DNA of 35,769 nt, taken from Parasitella parasitica. Taxonomy: Eukaryota; Mucoromycota; Mucoromycetes; Mucorales; Mucoraceae. The notes below the pieces were generated by a model. That model searched no databases. It saw only the letters and a program-made list of their open reading frames with translations, and was not told the origin of the DNA. Positions within the stretch are counted from its first letter, which is position 1. Every line of letters starts with the position of its first letter. The position numbers and the translations under genes are program-made. Positions 14,435 through 23,843 of this stretch are shown here, one piece after another. The stretch covers positions 191,210 to 226,978 of the forward strand of contig MU619261.1 in the NCBI GenBank assembly GCA_025201805.1, read 5' to 3'.

Positions 14435-15032
14435 TTGGTTTCGTCCTTTGATAGCTGAAATGTTGTCGACATGAATGGGGTCTGTATGTCATACTATAAT
14501 GGCCCGATCATGTGGTGATAGTTTCAAAAATCACGCTTAGTGCGAAGAAAAATATTAGGTAACAATAGCTGATTAGGTCTCATCACAAAGGAGGAGTTGA
14601 TTGTGTGTTGGCTACGAGCTCTTTATTCCAGTTCAATGACACAGACGTTGCAAAACTAACGCCTATCGATCAAATTAATCTGCAGCTGACAACACATGTG
14701 TTCCCCACCTTAAGCCAATATTGAACTGTCCCCGCTGCTCATTGTCTGTGTGATTTTTTTTTCTTTAAAATGTAAAATTATGCCATTTTATTATCTTGTC
14801 GAGAACATAAGAACGGTCATTGCTAGACAAGTTGAGAGGAATTCCAGAGTTTCAATACAATGCATTAGAAACGAAACGACTCTAGTGCTTGCTTGGTTTC
14901 TTTTGTTTTGTAAAATACAGCAAACGAAAATACATTTATTTTACATGTGTTGAATGAAAGCGAGAAAACCAACGAGAATAAAAAAAAAAAAAAAAATGAA
15001 ATGCAGATAACGGGCAAGTAGGTGTTGACATG
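14435..15032. other. Intergenic, upstream of 3D copy 2 and downstream of CK2-beta
   Basis: About 600 bp with no supported gene. It holds the upstream region of 3D copy 2 and, on the other side, the 3' region of the minus-strand casein kinase 2 beta gene, with an A-run near 14980-14996. No repeat or RNA gene was recognised. Confidence 0.45.
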
Positions 15033-15834
15033 TTACTTTTCCTCTTCTTTTTCCTTCAGCAATTTCTGCTGATATTCTTCACGAGCACGATCTTGCCATC
15101 TATGTTGTTCCGCAATCTGATGTATTTTGAAGCCAAAAATACGAGGTTCGTAACGCTCGATAGATTTAGTTGGCAGATAATTTGGGTGTACTTGGAATAG
15201 CATATGTGGGAATGAGGTGCCGAAATAAGCACCATCAATGGAGGCATGACGAGATGATTTAGGGTTGTAGATGTCTTCACATCTGGGGCAGTACAATTTT
15301 ACAGTTTTGATAACAGGAATATCGGACAAGCCGACAGGAAGCAGTGATTGCATGTTACAAAGTACTCGAGGGCAGCGGCCAAATTCTGCCTTCTTGTATT
15401 TATCCAGCTGTGAAATCAATGTTAGCAGGCCTCCATCAGACATGTAAGACATATGAGCCCAATTACCATCTTTGCTAATCCACGAGTCGTAATGACGAAA
15501 CGGGCATGGATAAGCCCGTACAAATGACGAGCAGCTCGTTCAATCTGATCTCTAGCCTTCTCGTCAAATCTTTCTTCCTCCAGATTGTCTGTAATCATAT
15601 CCAATGCTTCCGCATAGTACTGCTGGACTTCAAGGTTCAATCCAGTCAAATTAAAGCGATCCAAGATGTACTCCTCATCGATTTCGCAGTAGTATTCGTT
15701 TCCCTTTGTCTCCAAAAACCAATCAATCCAATACTTGGCGTAATCGCTATCAGATCCACTGCTCATGTCATCCACTAATCAGAACAGTTTAATACATGGC
15801 TTTTTCCATTTCGATACTATACAATCTACGTACT
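15033..15834 (-). CDS. CKB1: Casein kinase 2 regulatory (beta) subunit
   Basis: The regulatory subunit that dimerises through a zinc ribbon and holds two CK2 catalytic subunits. The body has two exons, 15774-15467 and 15407-15033, separated by a 59-bp intron. Hallmarks are WIDWFLETKGNEYYCEIDEE, then IHARFVITTRGLAKM, the zinc-ribbon cysteines in CPRVLC and YCPRCEDIY, and SSRHASIDGAYFGTSFPHML. The body opens MDDMSSGSDSD, but the first codon on the genome is GTG. A phase-correct 59-bp intron (15833-15775, GTACGT...GATTAG) would join an A at 15834 to TG at 15774-15773 and make ATG, giving 227 aa. If that intron is not used, the start is the fourth residue (ATG at 15766). Family identity is certain. 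The paralogue label (CKB1 or CKB2) is not resolvable, so the symbol is provisional. Confidence 0.93.
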
Positions 15835-16337
15835 TTTTTGCTTTTTTCTATCTAATGTCGTAGACTTGTCCAAGTCTTGTGTTGCTTCCTTTGCTCTAGG
15901 ACGATCACGTTAGACAAAAAAGAAAAAAAAAAAAAAAAGAGATAAAGACGGCAAAAAAGAAAATATTTTCCCCCGGAAAACATAGTCATGCCATTTGTAA
16001 ATACGACCAGACAGCAATGTTTGATAGGATGTTGGCCAGACTTACCTTTTCAGTTTGAAGGATTTCCTCGGTTAAGCACCCGCACGAAATAGGGTTCGAA
16101 CAGAAAATGAAGTGGAAATGAAAAAAAATAAAAAAAACTCCTTATCATACACCTTAGGGCTGTGAAAGTGAAAATAGGGCAAGCCACCGGCCCTGAACTC
16201 AATGACCTTTTTTGGATTGTTTGTACAGTGACATCAGCTGAATCCCATTATATATACGGCATCATTTATCCCCAATGGGTTTGATTCCCGATAAGGTTGT
16301 GTTGCCAGGCAGCATAAATTTTATTTTTATTAAATCA
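15835..16337. other. Region between CK2-beta and the membrane-protein gene
   Basis: About 500 bp. Next to CK2-beta it should hold that gene's promoter and 5' leader, with A-runs at 15918-15938 and 16118-16138. A TATATATA motif at 16250-16257 on the plus strand has no supported downstream gene. No RNA gene was found. Confidence 0.4.
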
Positions 16338-16944
16338 TCACACAGTGCCTTTGTTGGGTTCATTGTCTGCCTCTTGCTCATTTTCATTACTGACAGATGT
16401 AGTATTATCGTGAGACTGCAAAAGTCCAAAATCTTCATTTTCTTCTGCGTCATCCGCTTGTCCCGATGATTGAAGAGCATTTTGATTGTCTATGGCTTCT
16501 GCGTCGTCTTCGTCTTCCATATCATCGCTGTAATGGCTCAGTAAACCCTCCTCCTCTGCGCCTAAATCATGGAATCCCCTTCCTCGTCGTTCTCCCCTAT
16601 CAACCAGTGGAAAACTAAACCTGTTTGGTATTAAGCGGTTTGCTCTTCTCAGGCAAAAGCACATGCCAACGCCCATAATGACAAGTACAACGTACTATTT
16701 GGAAACATGAAAAAAGACAATCAACACCTTGCCGTCCAATATTATGTTGCATATTACCAAAAAGATGGTTGCAGGCCAGTCAAAATCGTCTGATGAGCGC
16801 TTTTGGATGTAATCTAAGTAGAAATCGTTGAATAAAGCAAAGGGAGATTATGTCCGAATGGTATCTGACCTGACATGGGCGATATGAATTATCAAGAAAA
16901 GAAGCGGAAAAAACGTAATATAGAACCGGTATCACACAGACCAT
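16338..16944 (-). CDS. Hypothetical small single-pass membrane protein with acidic tail
   Basis: A tentative three-exon gene: 16944-16875, 16813-16758 and 16694-16338, joined by introns of 61 and 63 bp. All phases agree and the product is about 160 aa. The N-terminus (MVCVIPVLYYVFSASF) looks like a signal peptide or anchor. A short polar lumenal segment follows, then a clear transmembrane helix spanning the second junction (PATIFLYVVLVIMGVGMCF), a basic stop-transfer stretch RRANRLIPNRF, and a long acidic Ser/Gln/Glu-rich tail. The layout resembles the cytoplasmic tails of Golgi/endosomal type I proteins such as Kex-type proteases, but no lumenal domain is present and I do not recognise a family. 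The last exon is the best supported part; the first exon and start are inferred. Confidence 0.5.
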
Positions 16945-17289
16945 ACAGAACTGGTCACATTTGGAGCTGAGACTCTTTTGTAAACGGAAAAATCATGCCT
17001 CTCAATTCATACTACTGTCATTTTGCAGTTTCTGAAAAAAGAAATTCAAGCAAATGATAACGGTCATGGTGATTGTAGTAATATTTATTAGGCTTTCTGG
17101 TAACAAGCCTTTTATTTCTGATAAAAGCCAAGAAGTTTCTGAGAGAAGAGATCTCCCTAAAAAGATTTTGGGCGGGGATTTTTCATATTTAGAGAAAAAG
17201 AATAATTGCTTTGTTTCGTTTATAGTGAAAATACAAAGAGAACATGTTGTGAAATAAGCTATCTACATTATATCTTTAAGTTCAGGTTG
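16945..17289. other. Intergenic, presumed promoter of the membrane-protein gene
   Basis: About 345 bp upstream of the minus-strand membrane-protein gene. A 67-codon plus-strand frame here has no domain and is probably chance. Nothing else was recognised. Confidence 0.4.
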
Positions 17290-17830
17290 GTCTTTAAAAA
17301 AGGTTACCGTTGTCTAGTGACAAACATCTGTGATTCTGGGTGTAAGTGTGTCTGTTGATATTGGATCAAAAGCCTTCAATTGGATTCAGGAACGGAGAGC
17401 AAGGTTGAAGATAAGCACATTAATGTCCTTTTGGGATTTTACAAATTTCGAAACAGATAATTTTTTATGAATGGGTGTGTTATCCTGGTGGCAGATTGTT
17501 TCCTTTTCTCTGGCACTTTCTTATAACATCAGTTTTATCTAGCGTCTTCTAGTGTAGACGGTCTAGTCAAACAAGTACCAATCTACGTACTCCATATTCA
17601 GTTGCACAGTAAAACAGCTAGTCAATCCTCTACCATCTTTTCCATAATATTGGAATGGTTCAAAATTGTATGTCTTTGCAAGTTTTAGGCGCTTGATTTT
17701 TTTTTTTTTGGTCTACGCGAACTTTAGTGGGTTATTGTTAGAAAAAAGGCAAAAACTATTTTTCAAAATCGGAGCGGGAGATCGTCAGGTCAGGTAGAAG
17801 CATGCAAGTACTACCACTAGAAAGCCAAGA
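17290..17830 (-). pseudogene. Tc1/mariner-type DDE transposase relic
   Basis: Read on the minus strand, the segment near 17485-17380 gives QDNTPIHKKLSVSKFVKSQK. After a frameshift comes PFLNPIEG near 17395-17372, then DTLTPRITDVC near 17355-17320. The DN..IH and LNPIE blocks are the second catalytic Asp region and third acidic residue region of Tc1/mariner (IS630-like) transposases, and the LTPRI segment follows LNPIE in related fungal copies. Upstream (17640-17560) GRGLTSCFTVQLNMEYVDWY resembles the block before DN. Stops and frame changes show it is not functional. Confidence 0.65.
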
Positions 17831-19814
17831 AGCACACCATTAAAATAAACTAGTTTGCAATTATTTTTCTCTTAATTTGGTTAATCTATAGCTTCTCAAA
17901 GCTAATGATTTCTTCAAAAAAGAACATCATTTTTCTCTGATAGCGGAGATTAAACGCGTCCAAAATCAGGAAGGTAAAGTTCTTTCAGAAACTCAATTTG
18001 GACATTTCGAATCCAAAATTACTCCTTTGAGGCAAGATATCATCCTCTGATACTATGCATACCACGGCTGTCAGTCTATGATAATAGCTGTATTTTTGGG
18101 CGTTCTACCCGATGGTATTACTTTATAATTCCCCGTATGCCTGTGGAAGTAATTCTGTTGAGAAAGCTTCAATATCAGATCAAGAGGGAAAGGTCAACAT
18201 TTTGCTTAATCAAAGCGCATTGCCAGTTTTTCAGATCATGAAATGGTCTTTTACGATCATTCTCCTCCAATATATGTCATAGTAAAAAGTTGCATTTTAG
18301 AGGTCAAAAGTGAAGATAATGCATAATTGATGATTTTGGATGTGTGGATACAAGGAAAAAATCGAAAAAAATCTGTCAGTTTGCATCGAAAAAAAAATCA
18401 TGCTCGAATTGCACCAAAATCATATATAATACAGTTTCTTCCCAATGGATACTATTTCTGATGTTCTCAGGGCACTTTTGATTATGAAAATCAATCAAAA
18501 AATGGCACACAAAGCTAAATTTCTTGCTTTAAAGCTGTAAAAAACATCTATCTGGAAATGATATCACGTCAATATCAATTCTAGTACATGATGTAGCTCT
18601 ATAAAGTGAGTATTTTTGATACCACAAGTAAGTATACTTTTTTTTCATAGTAATAAGATAAAACAGGTGTAGCCCATTGAATTGGAAGCATAAGAGGATA
18701 ATTATTGAATATTTAACTGCAATAACCCCTGGTTATTTGTTAATAATTCAAGAATTACTAATTGCCAGTGACAGAGAAGCCCTATTACCATTGCTGCTTA
18801 AAATAATACTTAGTGCCAGCCTTTTTTTTACAATTCCAATGCTAAAAATGTAGAATAGAAAGTAGAATAGAGGTAAAAATTGAGGTTGAGGGTGATTTGA
18901 CTAACAAAAGCTAAGCTTCATATAAGCTTCTGGTGGATTCCAGGTTTCAGGCACTGTACTGTAGAGTATCAATTCTGATTAGGGGTCAACTCGCTATATC
19001 AAACACATTTTTGTACATCAATCGTCCGTTATAAGAGTCGCGACTGTATATTCTTTCCTTGATATTGGATATGCTGATTTAACAGAGAACATAAAATGAT
19101 AATGCAAAGTTATAAAAATAGGGATTGTCATTTGCTTGAATATGTTATGATTTTTGAAATGACATACGGTAAAATTAAGTGAGAAAACAGAAACAAACGA
19201 CTGGTTTAAACTTACATTTCGGGATAAACTGCTAGCGTATAAATGCATAATTTGACGGATGCGTACAACCTGATGCCTTATTAATATTTGCAGTTTGATA
19301 CTTTGGTCCTTTGATACTTTCTTACTTTATGGTTTTTGTAACTTAACCATTTTCTTTTTTTTCGTTTAAATACCCTGCAGTTCTATAAACTTGACTAAAT
19401 ATTTGAGCTTATTTAGATGTCTCATATCTAACGGATATATCTGGAATGATTTATCAATTGTGAAATTCAAACAATTTTTATTGTGGCTCCTTGGTGATTG
19501 TTCATTTTCAGGTATTCAAAGTACATGCACTCCTGCACAATGGCCGTTTGATCAAAAATAAAATAATCAGAGCTTCGCAATTTCGCCTATCACAATCTAT
19601 TCTTGGGCATTTTTAATCTAAAATAGAAATGTAATAATGTGGTTGTATTTGATACTTCTTGTCCCTACTTGAAATATTCTTGGGGACATCTTTCTCTTCT
19701 CTCAGAAACTTCTCGGCTTTTATCTGAAATAAAAGATTTGATATAAAAAACCTTAATATAAATTATCACATACCCAATGACATTTATCATTTACTTGAAC
19801 TTTTTTTTTTTTTT
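17831..19814. other. Gene-poor repeat region, no supported gene
   Basis: About 2 kb of AT-rich DNA. It probably includes the N-terminal part of the Tc1/mariner relic, but no readable HTH domain could be traced. A 76-codon minus-strand frame at 19248-19018 has no domain and overlaps an inverted-repeat-like terminus. Homopolymer A and T runs are frequent. The region ends in a T-run at an assembly gap. Confidence 0.45.
19026..19048. repeat. Terminal-inverted-repeat-like transposon end, single copy
   Basis: The sequence CGTTATAAGAGTCGCGACTG is followed by TA. On the minus strand it reads TA, then CAGTCGCGACTCTTATAACGG, a GC-rich CAG-starting end next to a TA target, typical of Tc1/mariner/pogo superfamily elements. 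It lies about 1.2-1.7 kb upstream (in transposase orientation) of the DDE relic at 17.3-17.8 kb, a distance normal for one element. I did not find the partner end on the low-coordinate side, so the pairing is inference. Confidence 0.4.
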
Positions 19815-19824
19815 NNNNNNNNNN
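19815..19824. other. Assembly gap (10 N)
   Basis: Ten N bases follow a run of 14 T. The fixed length suggests a scaffold join of unknown true size. The LINE relic begins immediately after the gap, so repeat content probably caused the break. Confidence 0.95.
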
Positions 19825-19834
19825 CAGAAGCCGT

Positions 19835-20300
19835 AAAAAGACTGTATGGTGTCTACTGGCGATTTTGATGAATTTTTATATTCTTGCGCTATCTTCAAAA
19901 TCAAATCCTATTATATTAACTTGGATAATAATCAAAGACATCCTGTATTTGATCTTGAGATTTGACAATCTCAACAGCTTTGTAGATAACCGCAAGAACC
20001 GTCTGAAGACGTTATTCCATACATTCATTTTATGTAAACAACCAACTTGTCAGATGTTTGGCATCTTCAAGCTCTTGGCACACTACGCAACTGCTATCCT
20101 CCATAGTAATTGCAAGTTTAGAGAAACAATTTGGTGTGGATCTTCCCGGGCCAAGAAGATCATAAAATCTGCCATTGTGGGATGTTCTCTGTTTATCCAA
20201 TGCTTTAATTTCACACAAAGAATTTAGTCTGATGTCGTAATAATCAGACATCTTTGCAGTCAAAGCTACTCCGGTAAATGTATCCAAGTTCAACTACGGA
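19835..20300 (-). pseudogene. LINE-type retrotransposon 3' fragment (RT C-terminus)
   Basis: The minus strand from 20293 reads MSDYYDIRLNSLCEIKALDK and then CVVCQELEDAKHL, a CxxC...EDAxH zinc-knuckle-like block typical of the C-terminus of LINE reverse transcriptase ORFs. After an in-frame stop it resumes as KMNVWNNVFRRFLR, the segment that follows this block in fungal LINEs. No reverse transcriptase catalytic motif is present, so this is a 5'-truncated, degenerate end. It abuts the assembly gap on its 3' side. Confidence 0.55.
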
Positions 20301-20453
20301 TTCTCAAATATGAGTTGGTGCAAATGGTAAGGTAAAACGAATATCCGATTTAAATAGTTCCATCCCATCCCTCCCCCCCCCCCTTGCCTGATTTATAGAT
20401 TTTTTCTTGTTGCTTTTTTTTTAAACCATATCACTACTTGCCCCACCTTGCAA

Positions 20454-22755
20454 ATGTCAAAATTGCAATTGTTCAAAAAACCATTATTGAACCCCAGTAA
20501 CAAGGTGTTATTCAATATTTACAACACACCAAAGCGCAAAAACTTCTTGCTCCCTCCAGTCTTTGCATACAACATCGACCGTTGCAAAGTGGCCCTGCCG
20601 CAGAAGAAAACAGCAGCGCTTGTAACTGATTTACTGTCGCCAAAAACCAAAGTCTTGAGTAGCCGTACAAATATATACATGAGCAGACAATGGCTCCAGT
20701 TACAGTCCATGCGACATTATTCCTCACACAAGCCAACGACAAAAGCTGAACTGTTGGCTCAAGCTCGAGGATTTCTTGAAAGATTAAAGATTCGCATTAA
20801 ATACCCACTGATGAGGCAAATTCGACCCTGGACATTAAACGATGCTACAGCTCTGTTTTCCTGGCTGTTTCTCGGACACACTGTCTGGCTACTAGCTGGA
20901 ACTACCAGTTTTGTGAGTCTATTGTTATGGCTAGCAAACTCGTTGCAGTTTCAAGGTAAGCCAGTTGCAAGCTGTGCTGCAATCACAACTCATTTTCGCA
21001 TATGCTTTCTCATAGAATGGATTGCTTATCGCATTGGAAAATACTTGACCTCTGCTACAGGGGCAATAGTTATATTCGATTCTGCAATTCTGCCCAATTG
21101 GAAAGATGGGAAAATTCGATTCAATAACGTCAGAATATACAGAATGCCTCGCTCAGAACATGAAAAGTTTGAGCGCCACGCAGCACTGCTAGAAACAGGG
21201 CAAGAAATACCAGCAGACGAAGCCGACAACAGCAGTGATAATGATGAGGATGAGGATGATCCGTTGGCTGGCGTAGAGTTGGATGACGACGAAAAAGACA
21301 ATGAGGTGCTAAAAAAATGGTTGTGGTACGATTTGGTAATCGATCGAGTGGAAGTGACACTTAGCTTGATTCGCTGGATGGACGGAAAGGGTCTGGTACA
21401 GAGTGCTGATGTGCAGGGTGTGCGTGGCGTTGTGGATCGTAGACATGTACGTTGGGATCCTGATGTTCCCTACGACCCAGTTGCCTCTAGACATCAGTAT
21501 ACGCCTGGCGATTTCGAGCTGGAAAAATTGACAGTAGAGGATTTGCTAGTAACTGTGTATCAACCTCATGGGTTCAGGCCCTATCCCATATCCATCTTTC
21601 AGGCTCAGTTGGATAGATTTAGAAAGCAATGGTAAAAGACGATGATATTTAATGCGACAAAAACACACTTATTCAAACGCTCCTTCCGTTAGGCTCTTTT
21701 ATGATTTACTGTGTGCTACGTCCATTATAGGTGCTTTTGACAAATGCTTGTTCAGTGTCCATTCGCCACAGTTAGAAAAGAGCGTACTTGAGCAATCAGG
21801 ACACATTGATTCTCAAAAGTCAGGGTTCAGAAGCCATGACATATACCACTATTATCCTTTCAAGAAACCAGACCCAAACGGCGTTGTGGTTGGCGGCGAA
21901 TCGACTCGATTTGGTGTACTGACAGACAACGACATGAGAAAGCAAGGCTACAAGAGAAAGGTAAGCAGTAAAGAGAGAGAGAGAGAGAGAGAGAGTGTGT
22001 GTGTGTGTGTGTGTATGTGTATCTGGTAGTGTCTGATACTAGTTTCTTGCTAGTCTCGGTTGAGAATTGATGGCGTCAATATCGACCATATTAATCGAGG
22101 CGTAGAAGGGCCTCCCGGATGGATAACTTCAGGCACAGTTGATATTTCTGCTGACATTTATATCCCCCAGGAAGCCGTGGAGGCAGATTCCACTGAGCTT
22201 TTGCGACAGCTCGTCTATGAACTCACAGATCGAATTGAGCTGTCGCAGCCCGTTATCCTCGGAGCCGGTAATGGTGAGGAAATCCTTGTTGTTGGTGGCC
22301 AGCGAGAAGAAAAACCGAAAAGGAAAAAGGAAGAAGACACAAATGCAAAAAAATTCGTCATGGATATGGACTTTCGTTTCAAGGACACCAAAGCCTCTGT
22401 GCCCCTGAAAACACCCGAATTGAGCTATCTTAACAGTGCCATGGTGCGACCTGTCGTTGGATATATATCTCGCAACAAAGCAATTGTCCCCATCAAGATT
22501 CGCTTGGTCATGGATCTGAGTAATTTCGATGGATCTTGGACATTGTACGACTCTACTTTAGCAGAACGAATGAGCGAAAAGCTTGGCCAGGGCTTTGTTG
22601 ACTTGACATTAGACCAGCAGGAGAGAAACCGAAGATTGAAGCGTATTGGATTTTGGAGCATGAAGGAAATGTCGAGGAACCTGATCAGTATCCACGAATT
22701 AATGCGCGGCACATCTAGAGGTTTCTGGAGTTATTTAGGAACTGGTACCGCTTAG
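20454..22755 (+). CDS. MDM31: Mitochondrial inner-membrane protein Mdm31/Mdm32
   Basis: Inner-membrane protein needed for normal mitochondrial shape, distribution and nucleoid stability, with links to lipid (cardiolipin) homeostasis in yeast. Four exons: 20454-20955, 21016-21631, 21693-21960 and 22054-22755, about 695 aa. The start is the ATG at 20454; the frame runs slightly upstream to a TTG. The N-terminus is basic and presequence-like. Then come RPWTLNDATALFSWLFLGHT and a second hydrophobic stretch (inner-membrane helices), and after splicing EWIAYRIGKYLTSATGA, VIFDSAILPNWKDGKIRF and LDRFRKQWLFYDLL, all characteristic of the Mdm31/32 family. The first intron (20956-21015, GTAAGC...CATAG, 60 bp) has no stop and keeps frame. 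The third intron holds a GA/GT microsatellite. The protein is longer than the roughly 580-620 aa of the yeast proteins, mainly through an acidic insert near 21200-21300. Mdm31 and Mdm32 cannot be told apart here. Confidence 0.92.
21972..22020. repeat. (GA)n(GT)n microsatellite in MDM31 intron
   Basis: About 11 GA units run directly into about 10 GT units within the 93-bp third intron of MDM31. The repeat makes this the longest intron of the gene. Slippage here would change intron length only. Confidence 0.9.
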
Positions 22756-22932
22756 AAATGATATCTTTTTTTTTTATTGTAAAAATTAATATACCCAGCA
22801 CTATATATATAACAATGTAAATATTATGGACATCGCTCTTTACCCTTTCTTGAAGCCTCCATTACAAAAGTATTAAACTAATAAACATGAAAAAAAAAGA
22901 GATTAAAATTAAAAAATATTACTCTAATGGTT

Positions 22933-23705
22933 TCATAATATCAAGTGAATATTTACGCCAAGTAAATCCAGCTCTACTGATTTCAATGGCTTGATGGTTT
23001 TCCAATGGTGGTGAGTGTCTGCTGGAATCCAATCTACCGCTGTATCATTGTCCTGCGATTGCTGCGGAAGACCACCTTCTATTTTTTCAACGGATAAGGA
23101 AAATGTCTTGTCTTGGTTGTCTAGTTTCTTAGATTGGTATGTAATCAGCTTAACCAAGCACGCTCTCAGCTGCTGCTCGAGATCTGCTAGCGTAAAGGTC
23201 GATCCGCTCTCAAGAATAACGTCTGCTGGAATGTCGACCTTGTGAAGCAATGATCGTATCTCCAAAACAAACTTTTCTGTAGGCATGTCAGTATCTTGCA
23301 AAACAGTCAGCGCTATAAACTTCACATCTCCCTATGGAAATAAACAATACATCAAAACCAGCGCCACATGGTTATTCCCACCAACGGTACCTTTTCGAGT
23401 AAAGGCTGGCATGACCGAACAAAATTTGCTACGTAATCATGGACTTCGGGATGGAACGCAATGTAAACAGGCACCTGGAACTTTTTCTGTTGTTTGAAGA
23501 TAGCTTTAGGGTACAATTCACATTGGTAGAGTATTTGGTGAAGCCATGTCTCTACTAAATATAAATCAATTAGATCGTTTTGCCATGCTACAAGTTGGAT
23601 ATACTATACAAAACTCGCATGTCAGCGTTATTATATCTGCAGTGACATTAGCGCATGTTGCTGGTATGAACAATGTGAAATACCTCTACGTATAACTTGT
23701 GCCAT
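22933..23705 (-). CDS. REV7: REV7/MAD2L2 HORMA-domain protein
   Basis: A HORMA-domain adaptor that binds Rev3 in DNA polymerase zeta for translesion synthesis and has further roles in repair and cell-cycle control. Four exons on the minus strand: 23705-23684, 23636-23610, 23554-23391 and 23331-22933, about 203 aa, close to the usual 210-245. The spliced product starts MAQVIRRDIITLTCEFLETW and continues HQILYQCELYPKAIF, VPVYIAFHPEVHDYV, CQPLLEKGDVKFIAL and PTEKFVLEI, closely following the REV7 pattern of helix, LYP, P-V-HPE, PLLEK and EKFVFEI. Phases agree at all three junctions, and the family match across them supports even the tiny 22- and 27-nt exons. The Gag-like gene starts 139 bp away in the opposite direction, so the two may share a promoter region. 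Confidence 0.9.
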
Positions 23706-23843
23706 AGTTAATAATAGCAGTGACACAAAACGTGGCCTTATTTTGCAGGGAAGCTAAATGAGATATACCACATTCCTAGGGTATTTTTTTTTTTCCTTTT
23801 TTTCTTTTTTTCATTGTTATCATTGATTGCTATTAAAGGAACA

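Noticed and set aside
16060-16110. GGGTTCGAAC motif resembling a B box of a tRNA gene
   Set aside because: Flanking bases do not form a T-stem and no tRNA body fits upstream.
16260-16310. tRNA T-arm-like sequence (GGGTTTGATTCCCG) on the plus strand
   Set aside because: No matching D-arm, anticodon stem or acceptor pairing could be found in the preceding 70 bases, and the loop is not the canonical TTCGA.
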